DNA of 64,000 bases from Magnaporthiopsis rhizophila (taxonomy: Eukaryota > Ascomycota > Sordariomycetes > Magnaporthales > Magnaporthaceae), in NCBI GenBank assembly GCA_003049465.1, contig PYSS01000163.1, positions 1 to 64,000 on the forward strand, in the 5' to 3' direction. This document shows, piece after piece, positions 22,313 to 32,322 of the stretch (the first letter of the stretch is position 1; each line of letters begins with the position of its first letter). The translations under genes and the position numbers were made by a program. The notes under the pieces were generated by a model. The model searched no databases and was not told the DNA's origin. It saw only the letters and a list, made by a program, of their open reading frames with translations.

Positions 22313-24598
22313 CTATATGGTCAACCCGCCGCTGTTTTTCTGCCTCACCTCGTTTGCGGCAACCAGCGTGCCGTCCCACAGCCGCTGGATCCCCTGGACG
22401 GCGCTTTTGGTGGGCCCGACCCAGGTGACGTTGTGGCCCCTGGCGGCCATGCTGGCGACGGTGGCGTTGTCGAAATCGTACTCGAACGTGACCGTGTTGG
22501 GCATGAGCTGGTCGTGCATGCGCGGGGACGCCACGGCCCGGACCACATCACCCGCCTCCTCCTCCTCCTCCTCCTCCTCCTCCCCGCGCGAAGTAGTAGC
22601 AGCCTGGAGGAGCACGCCGGGCTCGAGCACGCGCCAGGCGACCTGGCAGGAGCTGCTGAGGATCCGCGAGCCGCCCGCTGCGCCGACGGCCAGCACGAGC
22701 GAGCCGTTGGAGGCGTGCTCGGCGATCAGTGGGGAGATGCTGGACAGTGGGCGCTTCCCCGGACGGACGTAGTTGGACGGGCTGGGCTCGAAGCCGAACT
22801 CGTTGCGGACGCCGGGGATGCTGAAGTCGTTCATCTCGTCGTTGAGCACGATGCCCGTGTCGGGCGTCATGAGGAGGGCGCCGAAGAGGAGGTTGACGGT
22901 CGTGGTGCTGGTGACGGCGAGCCCGAGCGAGTCGGCCGTGACGATGTGGGAGGTGCCGTGGCCCGGGTTTGCGTAGTAGTGGTCGGGATGATCATAATGA
23001 GAAGATGGCTGCTCGGCCTCGGTCCCGGGACCGTAGGCCTCGACGGGCTGCGTGGTGGCGTCGAGGATGCGGCGCCTGGTGGCCCCGGCAAAGGACGCCG
23101 TCAGCATGCGGTCCTCGAGGGCGCGCACGCCCGGCACGAAGGCCGGGTCGCCGAGGCGCGAGCGGGCCGCGTAGCCGAACCGGAGGGCCTCGCCGAACCG
23201 GTGCGCCGTCAGGTTCGCGTCGGCCAGCAGGTCGGCGCGCGGGTACTGCTCCATCGTCTTGAGGATGGAGAGGCAGACGGCGCCGCTGGTGGGCGACGGG
23301 GTCGACCAGACGCGGTAGCCGCGGTAGTCGACGCTGACGGCGGGAGGGGTCGTGATCTTGTACGAGGCCAGGTCGGCGAGCGTCATGGTGCCGTTTGTTG
23401 CGCGGATCAGGTCGATCATGGATTTGGCTGTGGAGCGGGTGTTAGTTATGGAACACGAAGGATGACTTGGGGGAAGAATTACCTATTTCTCCTTGGTAGA
23501 ATATATCTGCGCCGTACCGTCCGATCTTGTCCAGGGTGCTTTTTTGTTGTTGCTTCGTTAGTGGAAAGCGCATGGAAGCCAAATCGAGGAAGGCGAACAA
23601 TAAACGATGAAGGAAACAAGAGGAAGGATGCTTACTCGGCATATCTCTTCCTCGTGATGGTGTCCCCTAGCTTCACCAAAGTGCCTGCAATAACAGGGAG
23701 TTAGTGCCAGGCATGGCAGGCTAGATATTGGTCATGCAGTCGCTGCTCACCATTCGGGGCAAAATCCTCAGCCCACGCTGGATCGTCGACTAGAAAGTTT
23801 GGCCGGCCTTCTTTTTTTAGGGACTCGGCCATGTAGCGGACAAGATCCTCAGTGACTGAGCGCCAAGTTAGTGATACACTTCTGGGAGGGTCTACAGGTA
23901 TGGATCCCGGCTTTTGGAGCTCCTACCTGGGAAGCCATCCCGGGCCACCTTGACGGCTGGGTTGACAACTATTCTCCATGGTAGTGACTATTACCAGACC
24001 AGAAGTTAGCATGTACCATGGCCCAAGAATCTGCCTTCCACGCTCGGTGAAAGGATTACTTGCCCCGTATTTGTTATGCAGATACTCAAGACCCCTGAGC
24101 TCCCCAGGGATTCCGACAGACAGTCCGCCATAAATACTGCCCGCAGCGTTATCTCTGTACATGTCCTCGCTAGCAGCAGCCGGGGCCGTCTCGCGATAGT
24201 CGATGACCTCGTGGCTACCGTCGGCGCCACGGACCAGCATGAAGCCGCCGCCGCCGATGCCGCTGTGGTACATGCTCACGACGCCGATGCAGAGGTTCGT
24301 GCCCACCATGGCATCCGCGGCGTTGCCCCCGCGCCGCATCAGGTCGATGCCGATCTGCGAGCATATCGCGCTCTCACTGGCCACTGCGCCCTTGGAGCCG
24401 CTGCTGTGCTGAGTTCCGGCGATGGGCTCCTGGTAGGAGTACGTCGGGAATGCTGAGGCATGGTGCCAACTGTGAGACGCTGCGAGGAGCGGCAGTAACA
24501 GCTGCTCCGCCAGCCTTTTGCGGGAAGCTGTTATACAATTTGCGTCAGTTGGATTTTTGTTGTGAACTGGGCCGGAATTTGTAGGAATACTGACCCAT
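22313..24598 (-). CDS. Gamma-glutamyltranspeptidase (glutathione hydrolase), secreted/membrane type
   Basis: Seven exons on the minus strand restore a 617-aa protein: 24595-24598, 24064-24527, 23927-23987, 23751-23855, 23636-23684, 23483-23538, 22313-23427. Frames join at all six introns. Exon 1 is only ATGG. Exon 2 supplies a hydrophobic N-terminal signal/anchor (LAEQLLLPLLAASHSWH). Large-subunit motifs are GGNAADAMVGTNLCIGVV, GGGGFMLV, DYRETAPAA and LPWRIVVNPAVKVARDGFPV. The autoprocessing and nucleophilic Thr is T405 in GHGTSHIVTADS, and the substrate-site motif NDEMNDFSIPGV and GGSRIL follow. The enzyme cleaves the gamma-glutamyl bond of glutathione and conjugates in vacuole or cell surface. 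Oddities are a GC donor in intron 2 and a run of about ten Glu (residues ~529-538) coded by a GAG repeat. Confidence 0.88.
22555..22583 (-). repeat. (GAG)n coding repeat, poly-Glu in GGT
   Basis: TCC/CTC triplets repeat on the plus strand and read as consecutive GAG codons on the minus strand. The run lies inside the small subunit of the transpeptidase gene. Confidence 0.9.
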
Positions 24599-25561
24599 GG
24601 TGACGATTCCGGAAATCGGAGAAGGGATAGATAAGGGGCAGCGGCGCGCTTCTCTAGGCTGGAAGTGTGTCCAAGAGTGAGCGCGCGTGGCGTCTATTTT
24701 ATGCTAGAGAACTATCAAAACCTCGGACAACCCGGTGAAAGTCTAACGGAGAATAAAAATGAAAGAAGCCAGAAAGACATCTAGAAATGCTGCTGGGCGT
24801 CTCAGTTGTCGACGACTCGTGATAAGCACTGATCGGCCCCCGGCCGGTAGCCGCTAGCGCTATTACATATCCACGCCTGCCCCGATACCAGTCACCAATT
24901 AGGTAATCTGTCAGGCGAGATAGCATCCTGGCCGTCCTGCTGACCTCGAACGGAGGCCGGATGACCACGCGACCTGGTCGGTGGTATCGGTGGGTCTGTA
25001 TCTGAATGCTGAAATTCTGACATGCCGTGCCTGTCGAGAGAGCTGCAAGCAATGGAATCATGTTGGTGACGCAGATTGATATGTAAGATGTGGGACGGTA
25101 AAGCGGAAAGATTACACAGTAGCCCAGCCTCTCATGCTATCAGAATACCTCCTAGACGAGACGGCTTGACTTTGTATTCCGTCAAGGAAGGTAGGTATCT
25201 GAATACCTTTATTCCCACTTTCAACCTGATATCTTCATCCGTAAGCCGCATCGCAGCCGAGATGCAAGTTTGATAGGAACACAAACCAGAATAAGCATCG
25301 CATTTTCCGTTGGCGCAGGGGTTGGGCGTCCATCAGAACGCCACGGTAAATCCAATCATGGAATTTTCATTGGACAGAACTTCCCCACTCCCCACATCAG
25401 GGACAGACCCATGGCACGCTGTGTGGGGATGAATTTTTCTGGGCCTTGGTGCAGGCACAAGCAGCTTAATCAACACCAGCAACCAGAGTCCATGAAAGAA
25501 AATTCCTTTTGAGATGCATATTTTGATCTCCCCGCCATGCGAGGAATAAGCACATAATCCA
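24599..25561. promoter_or_regulatory. Divergent intergenic region, GGT / TRM2
   Basis: About 960 bases between two head-to-head start codons. It holds the upstream regions of both genes. No additional coding sequence is supported. Confidence 0.5.
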
Positions 25562-27415
25562 ATGCAGAGGACAATAACGAGGCTATCCGACAGGATCTGG
25601 AGCCCAACTATACACAGCACCCCTGTGAGGCCTTGGCAAGTCTCGCGACATCCCAGGATGCCCTCGCAGGCCACCGCCGCTCCCGGCCTCACTGGACATG
25701 ATACGGGCACGTTCAGACCCTCAGACTCAAGACCTCCGAAACGGCCGGCAGATGGTGGTGGTAGGGGCCCGGGCAAAAATGTCAAAAAGTTCAAAAAGGA
25801 CAAGAAAAAGCCCAAGGAGGGCGGCAACGAGGAGGTCTTGGCGGCTGAAATCGAGGATTTGCTGGCCACGCTAGATCTGGCCGGCAAAGACCAGCCGCCG
25901 TTCAACGAGACGGACGTCGAGTTTGACGTCAAGGTCGTGGAGCAGTCGTCGACAGGCGACGGCCTGGCCCTGCAGGAGGGCTCGAGCCACGTCTACGTCG
26001 TGCCCTTTGCCTTCCCGGGCGACACGGTGCGCGTCAAGGTGCACCGCCACGGGCCCAGGGAGCAGAAGCACAGCCTGGCCGACTTCGTCTCGGTCGTCTC
26101 GCCGTCGCCCATGCGCGACGACTCGAGGGTGCGGTGCCAGTACTACGGCCGGTGCGGCGGCTGCAACTTCCAGCCATTGTCGTACGAGGACCAGCTCGCG
26201 CACAAGCGCCGCGTTGTCGAACGCGCCTTTGCCCACTTCTCGGGCATGCCGCCGGGCTTGCTGCCGCCCGTCGGCGACACCATCGGCAGCCCGCTCCAGT
26301 ACGGCTACCGCACCAAGCTGACGCCGCACTTTGACGGCGCCCAGAACCGCAAGGCGAAGAAGCCCATGACCGCCATGCCCGACATCGGCTTCCTCTTCAA
26401 GGGGAGGCGGCGCACCTTGGATATTGAAGACTGCCCCATCGGCACCGAGGCCGTGCGCCGCGGCATGAAGAGGGAGCGCGCCAGGATGGCCGTCGAGTAC
26501 GGCAACTACAGCCGCGGCGCCACCATCCTGCTGCGTGAGAGCACCCAGCGCTTCCCCAAGATGGTCGACGCCGAGGGCAATAGCACGGTCTCTTTGCCAG
26601 AAGACATACCAGCCGAGGCGGTCAAGACCGAGACGGATAGATATGTCGACGTCAAGACGTGCGTGTCAAATCCCAAGGGCACGTCCACCGAGTACATAGA
26701 CGACTTTGTCTTTGAGAACGAGGCCAACTCCTTCTTCCAAAACAACAACTCCATCCTCCCTACATTTACGGCCTACGTCCGCGAGCACATCCTACCACCA
26801 GCCGCCTCAACGAACGGTAGCAGCAACAGTGGCGGTGCCACCCCGACCGTCCGGAACCTCATCGACGCCTACAGCGGCTCGGGCCTCTTCACCATCGCGC
26901 TGTCGCCCATATTCGGCGCCGAGGACAAGTCCAGCATCGGCATCGACATCGACGAGAAGGCCATCCAAAAGGCGAGCGAGAACGCGGTGCTGAACGGCCT
27001 GCAGAACAAGGTCCGCTTCGTGGCCAACGATGCCGCCCACCTCTTCTCCGAGGGCGCGCCCGCGAACATGGACCCGGACGAGACGGTCGTGGTGCTGGAC
27101 CCGCCGCGCAAGGGCTGCGACGCCCCCTTCCTGCGCCAGCTGCTCGCCTTTGGCCCCCGCCGCGTCCTCTACGTCAGCTGCAACGTCCACACGCAGGCCC
27201 GCGACGTCGGCGTCCTGTCGCGCGGCCACGTCGACGGCGAGGAGAAGCCCGAAGGCGGGTCGACGTACGAGGTCGAGAGCATTCGCGGTTTCGACTTTTT
27301 TCCCCAGACCTACCACGTCGAGGGCGTCGCTGTGCTCAACCGCGTTGGGGCTGCGCCTGGGAAGAGCGGCGGCGGTGCTTGCCCCGGGGAGGATGCGGCC
27401 AAGGATGGGGCTTAG
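25562..27415 (+). CDS. TRM2: tRNA (uracil-5-)-methyltransferase TRM2
   Basis: Single exon, 617 aa from the first ATG. A Lys-rich linker (residues ~65-90) precedes a TRAM-like RNA-binding domain. A cluster CQYYGRCGGCNF at about residue 190 looks like the Fe-S-type Cys set of the RumA/TrmA class. The SAM-binding motif is LIDAYSGSGLFTIALS (about residue 435). Next come VVVLDPPRKGC (about 513), which supplies the catalytic DPPR loop, and VLYVSCNVHTQARDV (about 538), with the catalytic Cys. The enzyme makes m5U54 (ribothymidine) in the T-loop of tRNA. The first 32 residues are Arg-rich and could be a mitochondrial presequence; starting at the second ATG (25658) would give a cytosolic/nuclear form. 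Both are plausible. Confidence 0.92.
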   Translation: MQRTITRLSDRIWSPTIHSTPVRPWQVSRHPRMPSQATAAPGLTGHDTGTFRPSDSRPPKRPADGGGRGPGKNVKKFKKDKKKPKEGGNEEVLAAEIEDLLATLDLAGKDQPPFNETDVEFDVKVVEQSSTGDGLALQEGSSHVYVVPFAFPGDTVRVKVHRHGPREQKHSLADFVSVVSPSPMRDDSRVRCQYYGRCGGCNFQPLSYEDQLAHKRRVVERAFAHFSGMPPGLLPPVGDTIGSPLQYGYRTKLTPHFDGAQNRKAKKPMTAMPDIGFLFKGRRRTLDIEDCPIGTEAVRRGMKRERARMAVEYGNYSRGATILLRESTQRFPKMVDAEGNSTVSLPEDIPAEAVKTETDRYVDVKTCVSNPKGTSTEYIDDFVFENEANSFFQNNNSILPTFTAYVREHILPPAASTNGSSNSGGATPTVRNLIDAYSGSGLFTIALSPIFGAEDKSSIGIDIDEKAIQKASENAVLNGLQNKVRFVANDAAHLFSEGAPANMDPDETVVVLDPPRKGCDAPFLRQLLAFGPRRVLYVSCNVHTQARDVGVLSRGHVDGEEKPEGGSTYEVESIRGFDFFPQTYHVEGVAVLNRVGAAPGKSGGGACPGEDAAKDGA

Positions 27416-27541
27416 GTGGCTGCGTCTTGATGTATCAGGACATTTCTGTCTGGGTATGCGGGGAATCCCTTGTGATTACCTAGGTAGATAGACGATGTTG
27501 GCCGGCCAGTTCTTTTGGGCCATGAAAGTTCGGCGTTTTTG

Positions 27542-27581
<40 letters not shown>

Positions 27582-27667
27582 NNNNNNNNNNNNNNNNNNN
27601 NNNNNNNNNNNNNNNNNNNNNNNNNNNNNNNNNNNNNNNNNNNNNNNNNNNNNNNNNNNNNNNNNNN

Positions 27668-27701
<34 letters not shown>

Positions 27702-27929
27702 CTTTTGGGTTCCTGTTCCCTTTTTCTCCGCATCTTCTGTTCTCGCTTCCTCAAGGATTCTTTCGCCAAAGCAGCGTAACGAAACCCCTGACGGCTGTAA
27801 CAAAAACACGACTGGAATCGTGTCGATTCGTCTCATAATGTTCTGGCAGTAGCATCACTCGGCGCGAGGACAAAAAAAAAAAAAAAAAAAAAAAACCCAG
27901 CAAAACAACCAAACGCCGTTTCCTCCCCT
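27416..27929. other. Convergent intergenic region with poly(A) runs and assembly gap
   Basis: The 3' ends of TRM2 and CRO1 face each other here. Three poly(A) runs (27542-27577, 27668-27699, about 27871-27894) and the N block fill most of it. Confidence 0.7.
27582..27667. other. Assembly gap (86 N)
   Basis: 86 consecutive N are flanked on the left by 36 A plus TTTT and on the right by 32 A. The flanks suggest a homopolymer the assembler could not cross. The real length is unknown. Confidence 0.98.
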
Positions 27930-30173
27930 TCACTCAGCCTCAAGCAGCGCCTTGAGTGCGGCAACCGCAACCTCGAGCACCTCGGGGCTGCGCGTCTTCT
28001 TGGCGCAGTCGGTGAGAATCTGCGCCCCGTCCTCGGCCTTGATCTTGTCGCGTGCCCGCGACCCGACCTCGCCGGCCGCGGCCGCCATGTTGAGCAGCGC
28101 AAACGCGCCGCGCTGCCTCAGGTCCTCGCTGTCGTCCGCGCACAGGGCCAGCAGGATCCTGACGCCCCTTTCGCGCGCGACGACGGCGTCGACGACGGCC
28201 TCGTGCGCCGAAAGGTTGGCCAGGGCGCCGCCGGCCGCGGCGCGCGTGCCTTCGTCGTCGGCGTCGGCGAGCGCTAGCATGACGTGGATGCGCGTGGACG
28301 CCTGCGGGGAGCCGTCGGCGAAGCGGGCGGCGCCCTCGGGCGCCTGGGCCAGGTTGCAGACGAGCTCGGTGGCGGCGCGGCAGACGCGTGCGTTGGGGGA
28401 GAGCAGCTGGTCCTCAGCGTCGGGAAAAACCGCACGCACCAGGGCGGCGCGCGTGCTGGCGTCGTCGGTGGAGGCGAGGTTGGTCAGCGCCATGAGGGCC
28501 TCAAAGGTCGGGAGCAGATCGCGGGCCTCGCCGACGGGTGCGTCCGGGTCGGGCGGCACGATGGACGCCAGGGGGCGAATGGCCGCGCTCATGGGCGTGG
28601 GGCGCGTGCCGCCAAACACGAGGGCCGGGTTGGTCGAGATGAGGATGCGAGCGAGGGCCTGCGCGGCGACGCGTCGGGCCTGCGCGAGGCTTGGGTCGGC
28701 GCCGCCTGCCGCCGCAGGCAGGGCGTTCCAGGCGCCGATGAGCAGGCGCACGGCACCCTGCTGGGCGAGCTGGCCGCGGAGCTTGGGGGTGACGGAGAGG
28801 GCATAGATGATGCTGATGATTAGGGACAGGGAGGCGGCGGAGCCGTTCTTACTGTGCGAGACCAGCACGGGCGTGATCCCCGCGTCGAATAGGCGCAGGC
28901 ACCGGCCTGAGACCTGCTCGTCCTCGTTGAGCGGATCCCGCTGGAGCTTGCCGGCCGCGTTGGCGTAAGCCTTGAGCTGCGCGATGCGCTTGTCCTCCTC
29001 GGACTGCGCCGGCTGGTACCGCGTCAGGTTGACGGCGATGCTGAGCGCCCCGTAGGTCAGGGGGGAGCGCGGTGGCGCGTCCTGGAGGGTCTGGACAAGG
29101 GCTTTGAGGAAGTCCGCGTCCTTGGAGAGCACGTCTTTTACTTTGGGCTGCAGGGAGGCATAGGCGAGGCCCTCGATGGAGCTTTGCCGGTTGTTCTCGG
29201 GGTCTTTAAGGAGGACTTTGGTGAGCATGCTGCTGAGGTCCTCGATGCTGGTGGTGGCCTGCTCGACCCTCTCGCCAGACATGTCGGTGCTAGATTGCGG
29301 CGGTTGTGTTGCCTTTGATGTTTTGATCAAGTCTGGGTCAGTCAACCTTTGTTCCCTGCAGCGGCGTAGGTTCAATGTATCGATTACCTTTAGCTTTGTG
29401 AGGATCACGGCAGCCAATATCTGGACATGCTCCGAGTGTTTTCTCATAGAAATCGACCCGGGTTGCGTGACGTGAACATCTGGCTCCGTCGTGTGCATCG
29501 TCTTGGCGAACTCGTCCGGGTCCTGGTCCACAATCTCCTCAAGCCACTCGACACAGTATTTCTGAACGGCGACGCGGCATTCACTGTTGAGACAGGCGGC
29601 GTTCAGCAGATCCAGACAGGCCGTTTCGACCTTCCTGCTCTTCCACTTCCGCCTCATAAGCGGACCGAGGGTGGGCAGGAAGCCCTCGCTGAGGAACAGG
29701 TCCTTGACGAGGTCCGGCACGACGGGGAACATGCTTGACGCAACGCAGAAGGCGACGATGAAGTCGTCGTAGGTGCCCCGCTTGACGCGGTCGTAGAAGA
29801 AGTCGGACAGCTTGCGGTTGCCGTCCTCGCCCGCGGCCTTGAGATAGGCCGAGGCGGCAAGCAGGCCATGCCCCCGCACGGGCTCGGGCTGCCTCATGTC
29901 GAGGTAGCCCAGCAGGGTATCAACGCAGTCGCTATCGATGGCGGAGCACACCGACGCCTTATCACGCGTGGCCACGTCGACATCGTCGTTGAGCAGCTTG
30001 GTCAGCTGGTCCAGGTCCCGGCATGTCTCCTCGTCCTCCTGCCCGCCCTCCATCAAGCGCGCAAGCAGAAGCAGCACTTGATCCTCGGGGCTGGCGGCGG
30101 TTGTGCTGGCTGCTGTAGGCGCCGTCACGGCGGCAGTGGTGGCATTTTCTGCCACGGCAGTTGAGGCTGCCAT
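27930..30173 (-). CDS. CRO1: CRO1/SHE4-type UCS-domain myosin chaperone
   Basis: Single exon, 747 aa. After a Thr/Ala-rich N-terminus the whole protein is armadillo-like alpha-helical repeats, for example around DFIVAFCVASSMFPVVPDLVKDLFLSEG, and near the C-terminus AAAGGALANLSAHEAVVDAVV and RGAFALLNMAAAAGEVG. This is the layout of fungal UNC-45/Cro1/She4 proteins. They lack the TPR domain of animal UNC-45 and fold or stabilise myosin motors through the C-terminal UCS domain, so they act in the actin cytoskeleton, cytokinesis and endocytosis. In Podospora Cro1 is needed for the transition from syncytial to cellular state. The ATG at 30173 is the only sensible start. A short in-frame intron near 29370 was considered but removing it would break the frame. 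Confidence 0.85.
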   Translation of the reverse strand: MAASTAVAENATTAAVTAPTAASTTAASPEDQVLLLLARLMEGGQEDEETCRDLDQLTKLLNDDVDVATRDKASVCSAIDSDCVDTLLGYLDMRQPEPVRGHGLLAASAYLKAAGEDGNRKLSDFFYDRVKRGTYDDFIVAFCVASSMFPVVPDLVKDLFLSEGFLPTLGPLMRRKWKSRKVETACLDLLNAACLNSECRVAVQKYCVEWLEEIVDQDPDEFAKTMHTTEPDVHVTQPGSISMRKHSEHVQILAAVILTKLKVIDTLNLRRCREQRLTDPDLIKTSKATQPPQSSTDMSGERVEQATTSIEDLSSMLTKVLLKDPENNRQSSIEGLAYASLQPKVKDVLSKDADFLKALVQTLQDAPPRSPLTYGALSIAVNLTRYQPAQSEEDKRIAQLKAYANAAGKLQRDPLNEDEQVSGRCLRLFDAGITPVLVSHSKNGSAASLSLIISIIYALSVTPKLRGQLAQQGAVRLLIGAWNALPAAAGGADPSLAQARRVAAQALARILISTNPALVFGGTRPTPMSAAIRPLASIVPPDPDAPVGEARDLLPTFEALMALTNLASTDDASTRAALVRAVFPDAEDQLLSPNARVCRAATELVCNLAQAPEGAARFADGSPQASTRIHVMLALADADDEGTRAAAGGALANLSAHEAVVDAVVARERGVRILLALCADDSEDLRQRGAFALLNMAAAAGEVGSRARDKIKAEDGAQILTDCAKKTRSPEVLEVAVAALKALLEAE

Positions 30174-31137
30174 GATGTCTTTGTGCTGCGTTGCACAGCA
30201 GCTTTTTTAGCCGCCCGCGATAGGCTCGTCTCCCCCCTTGGATATTTGCCCTTTGATTGCGCCAAGTCGAGATGGCAGTCAAGCAGTTCTATAGTCTGAT
30301 CCGGCCTTCGTTCTTGCGATGATATTCAAGGCTGGGACTGATGTCCCGGGAAAGCTGGGCAAATAAAGTCAGAATCACCAGATGGCAAAAACCTGTCCTT
30401 GGCGAGTCGAACTTTACCGGTGCGGCAGGCACCTCAAAGCGGCGGCGGATTGCAAGGTTCGATCTCAGGTATAGTCAAAGGGACGTGTAAGTTTGGAAAA
30501 GATGAAAGTATAATGTATACTCTTGGGTCTCTCGGCTGGCTCGTAGATTATGTCGGTCGGAAGACAGGTAGATAAAGGAGGAGAGAGGGCTCATGGTGTT
30601 AGCCTTGGGGCGCTGGCCGCGTCTTGATTGACACCCCACCATCATGACACAGATCAGTGGTGATGGAAACCCAGCGAATGACGCTACAGTGGGACGAAAT
30701 CTGCCCACAGTGGGCAGGCGCGCACAAGAACCGGCTACACCTAAAGCGGGAGTCACGCAGCACTGAATGAGATAGCTTGAGATGGCTGCGGGATTTTTCT
30801 TGGTGATTCAATACTCTTATCGTCATTTCTGCTCCTTGATATTTGACTGTGATATGCGCTACTCCTGTTCCCATCCTTCCCAACGTATAACGTCATTGGG
30901 GTCCTCATCACGTGCGCTGGCGTTTCGTCCCACCCAACGGGCTCCGTTGACAGGGATTATTGGGGCGCGAAATCCTAACCCAACCGCGCCTGGAGCTCTT
31001 CTTAGCTCTGGGTAGGTTCTCAATGGTAGCTTTCCATCTCTGACCGTCGACTCGACAGAAGCAGCCTTGATGCGACGAACGCTCGTCCGCTCTCTCGAAC
31101 CACCGGGTCGCCGCCTTCCGCTGCGTACCGTGTGAAC
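30174..31137. promoter_or_regulatory. Divergent intergenic region, CRO1 / TFB4
   Basis: 960 bases between head-to-head starts. No further gene is supported. Confidence 0.5.
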
Positions 31138-32322
31138 ATGAATGCCGCCGACGCCGTCGACGCCTCGGAACACTACGAGGTCCACACTACCGAGGAGATC
31201 CCCTCGCTCCTCGCCGTCGTCGTCGACACCAACCCCAGCGCCTGGGCCCTGATCCGAAAAGTCCTGCCCATCTCCAAGGCCATCGCCAACATTCTGATCT
31301 ACGTCAACGCCCACCTGGCCCTCAGCAATCTGAACCAGGTCGCCATTATCGCCGCCCACTCACACCGCGCCCGCTGGCTGTACCCCTCGCCACCCAACCA
31401 CAGGCCCAGAAAAGATGCCGCCGGCGACGTCGAGATGGCCGACGCCGTCGCCACTTCGCGCAACAACCGCACCCGCGCCGCCGCCGCAAAGAAGCTGCCC
31501 CAGTTCGCCCACATCGAGTCGGCCGTCCTCGAGTCGCTCCAGGCCCTGATCCGCGAGACCTCCCCGGCCGAGGTCGCCAGCACCACCACCACCCTCGTCT
31601 CGGGCGCCCTGACCCTCGCCCTAGCCCACATCAACAAGGTGCGCGAGGCCGCCCTGGGCACCGGCCTCGGCGAGCGCAGCGCCGCCGCCGCCTCGGTCGG
31701 CCGCGGCCCACCACCCGGATCGGGTGGCCAGCCCGGGTCCTCGGCGATCCCCACGAGTGCCGGCAACGTCGGCGCCACGACGGCCGTGCGGGGCCGTATC
31801 CTGGTCGTGTCCGTGTCGGACTCGAGCGCGTCCCAGTACATACCCACCATGAACGCCGTCTTCGCCGCCTCGCACGCCTCGGTGCCGCTCGACGTCATCG
31901 CCCTCCGCGGCAACGCCCCCTTCCTGCAGCAGGGCAGCTACATCACGGGCGGCAACTTCATCCACGCCAAAGAGCCGCGCGGCCTACTCACCTACCTCAT
32001 GACGGGCTTCCCCGTCGGCGGCAGCGCCGTCTCCGACATGCTCATCAGCCCCGGCACCGAGAAGGTCGACTTCAGGGCCGCCTGCTTCTGCCACCGCAAG
32101 GCCCTGGACACGGGCTTCGTGTGCAGCGTCTGCCTCAGCATCTTTTGCGAGGCCCCACCCGCCAACGAGTGTCTGACGTGCGGGTCCACGCTCGCCCTAG
32201 GGGCGTATGGTGCCCGGCCGGCCGTGGTCCCGCGAGCGCGCAAGAAGAAGAAGCGAAAGGGGCTCAACGGTGATGCGCGGGACAGCACCGGCACGCCAGC
32301 CGCTACGCCTAGACCTGGTTGA
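31138..32322 (+). CDS. TFB4: TFB4, TFIIH core subunit (p34)
   Basis: Single exon, 394 aa from the ATG at 31138 (MNAADAVDASEHYEV). The N-terminal von Willebrand-A-like domain is recognisable from LLAVVVDTNPSAWALI, ILIYVNAHLALSNLNQVAIIAAH, GRILVVSVSDSSASQYIPTMN and LDVIALRGNAPFLQQGSYITGG. A C-terminal C4 zinc finger follows: CFCHRKALDTGFVCSVCLSIFCE with a later CLTCG. The tail is basic (RKKKKRKG), a likely nuclear localisation signal. Tfb4 pairs with Ssl1/p44 inside TFIIH and serves transcription initiation and nucleotide-excision repair. A low-complexity Gly/Ala/Pro insert lies at about residues 185-215. It converges with the Taspase-like gene on its right. Confidence 0.92.
   Translation: MNAADAVDASEHYEVHTTEEIPSLLAVVVDTNPSAWALIRKVLPISKAIANILIYVNAHLALSNLNQVAIIAAHSHRARWLYPSPPNHRPRKDAAGDVEMADAVATSRNNRTRAAAAKKLPQFAHIESAVLESLQALIRETSPAEVASTTTTLVSGALTLALAHINKVREAALGTGLGERSAAAASVGRGPPPGSGGQPGSSAIPTSAGNVGATTAVRGRILVVSVSDSSASQYIPTMNAVFAASHASVPLDVIALRGNAPFLQQGSYITGGNFIHAKEPRGLLTYLMTGFPVGGSAVSDMLISPGTEKVDFRAACFCHRKALDTGFVCSVCLSIFCEAPPANECLTCGSTLALGAYGARPAVVPRARKKKKRKGLNGDARDSTGTPAATPRPG

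Noticed and set aside
21989..23704. 571-residue open frame on the plus strand opposite the gamma-glutamyltranspeptidase
   Set aside because: Shadow of the GC-rich minus-strand exon; no motif and poor composition.
29340..29410. A short GTAATC..CAG intron in the CRO1 gene near 29370
   Set aside because: The 32-nt length is too short for this genome's introns and is not a multiple of three, so removing it breaks an otherwise open frame.
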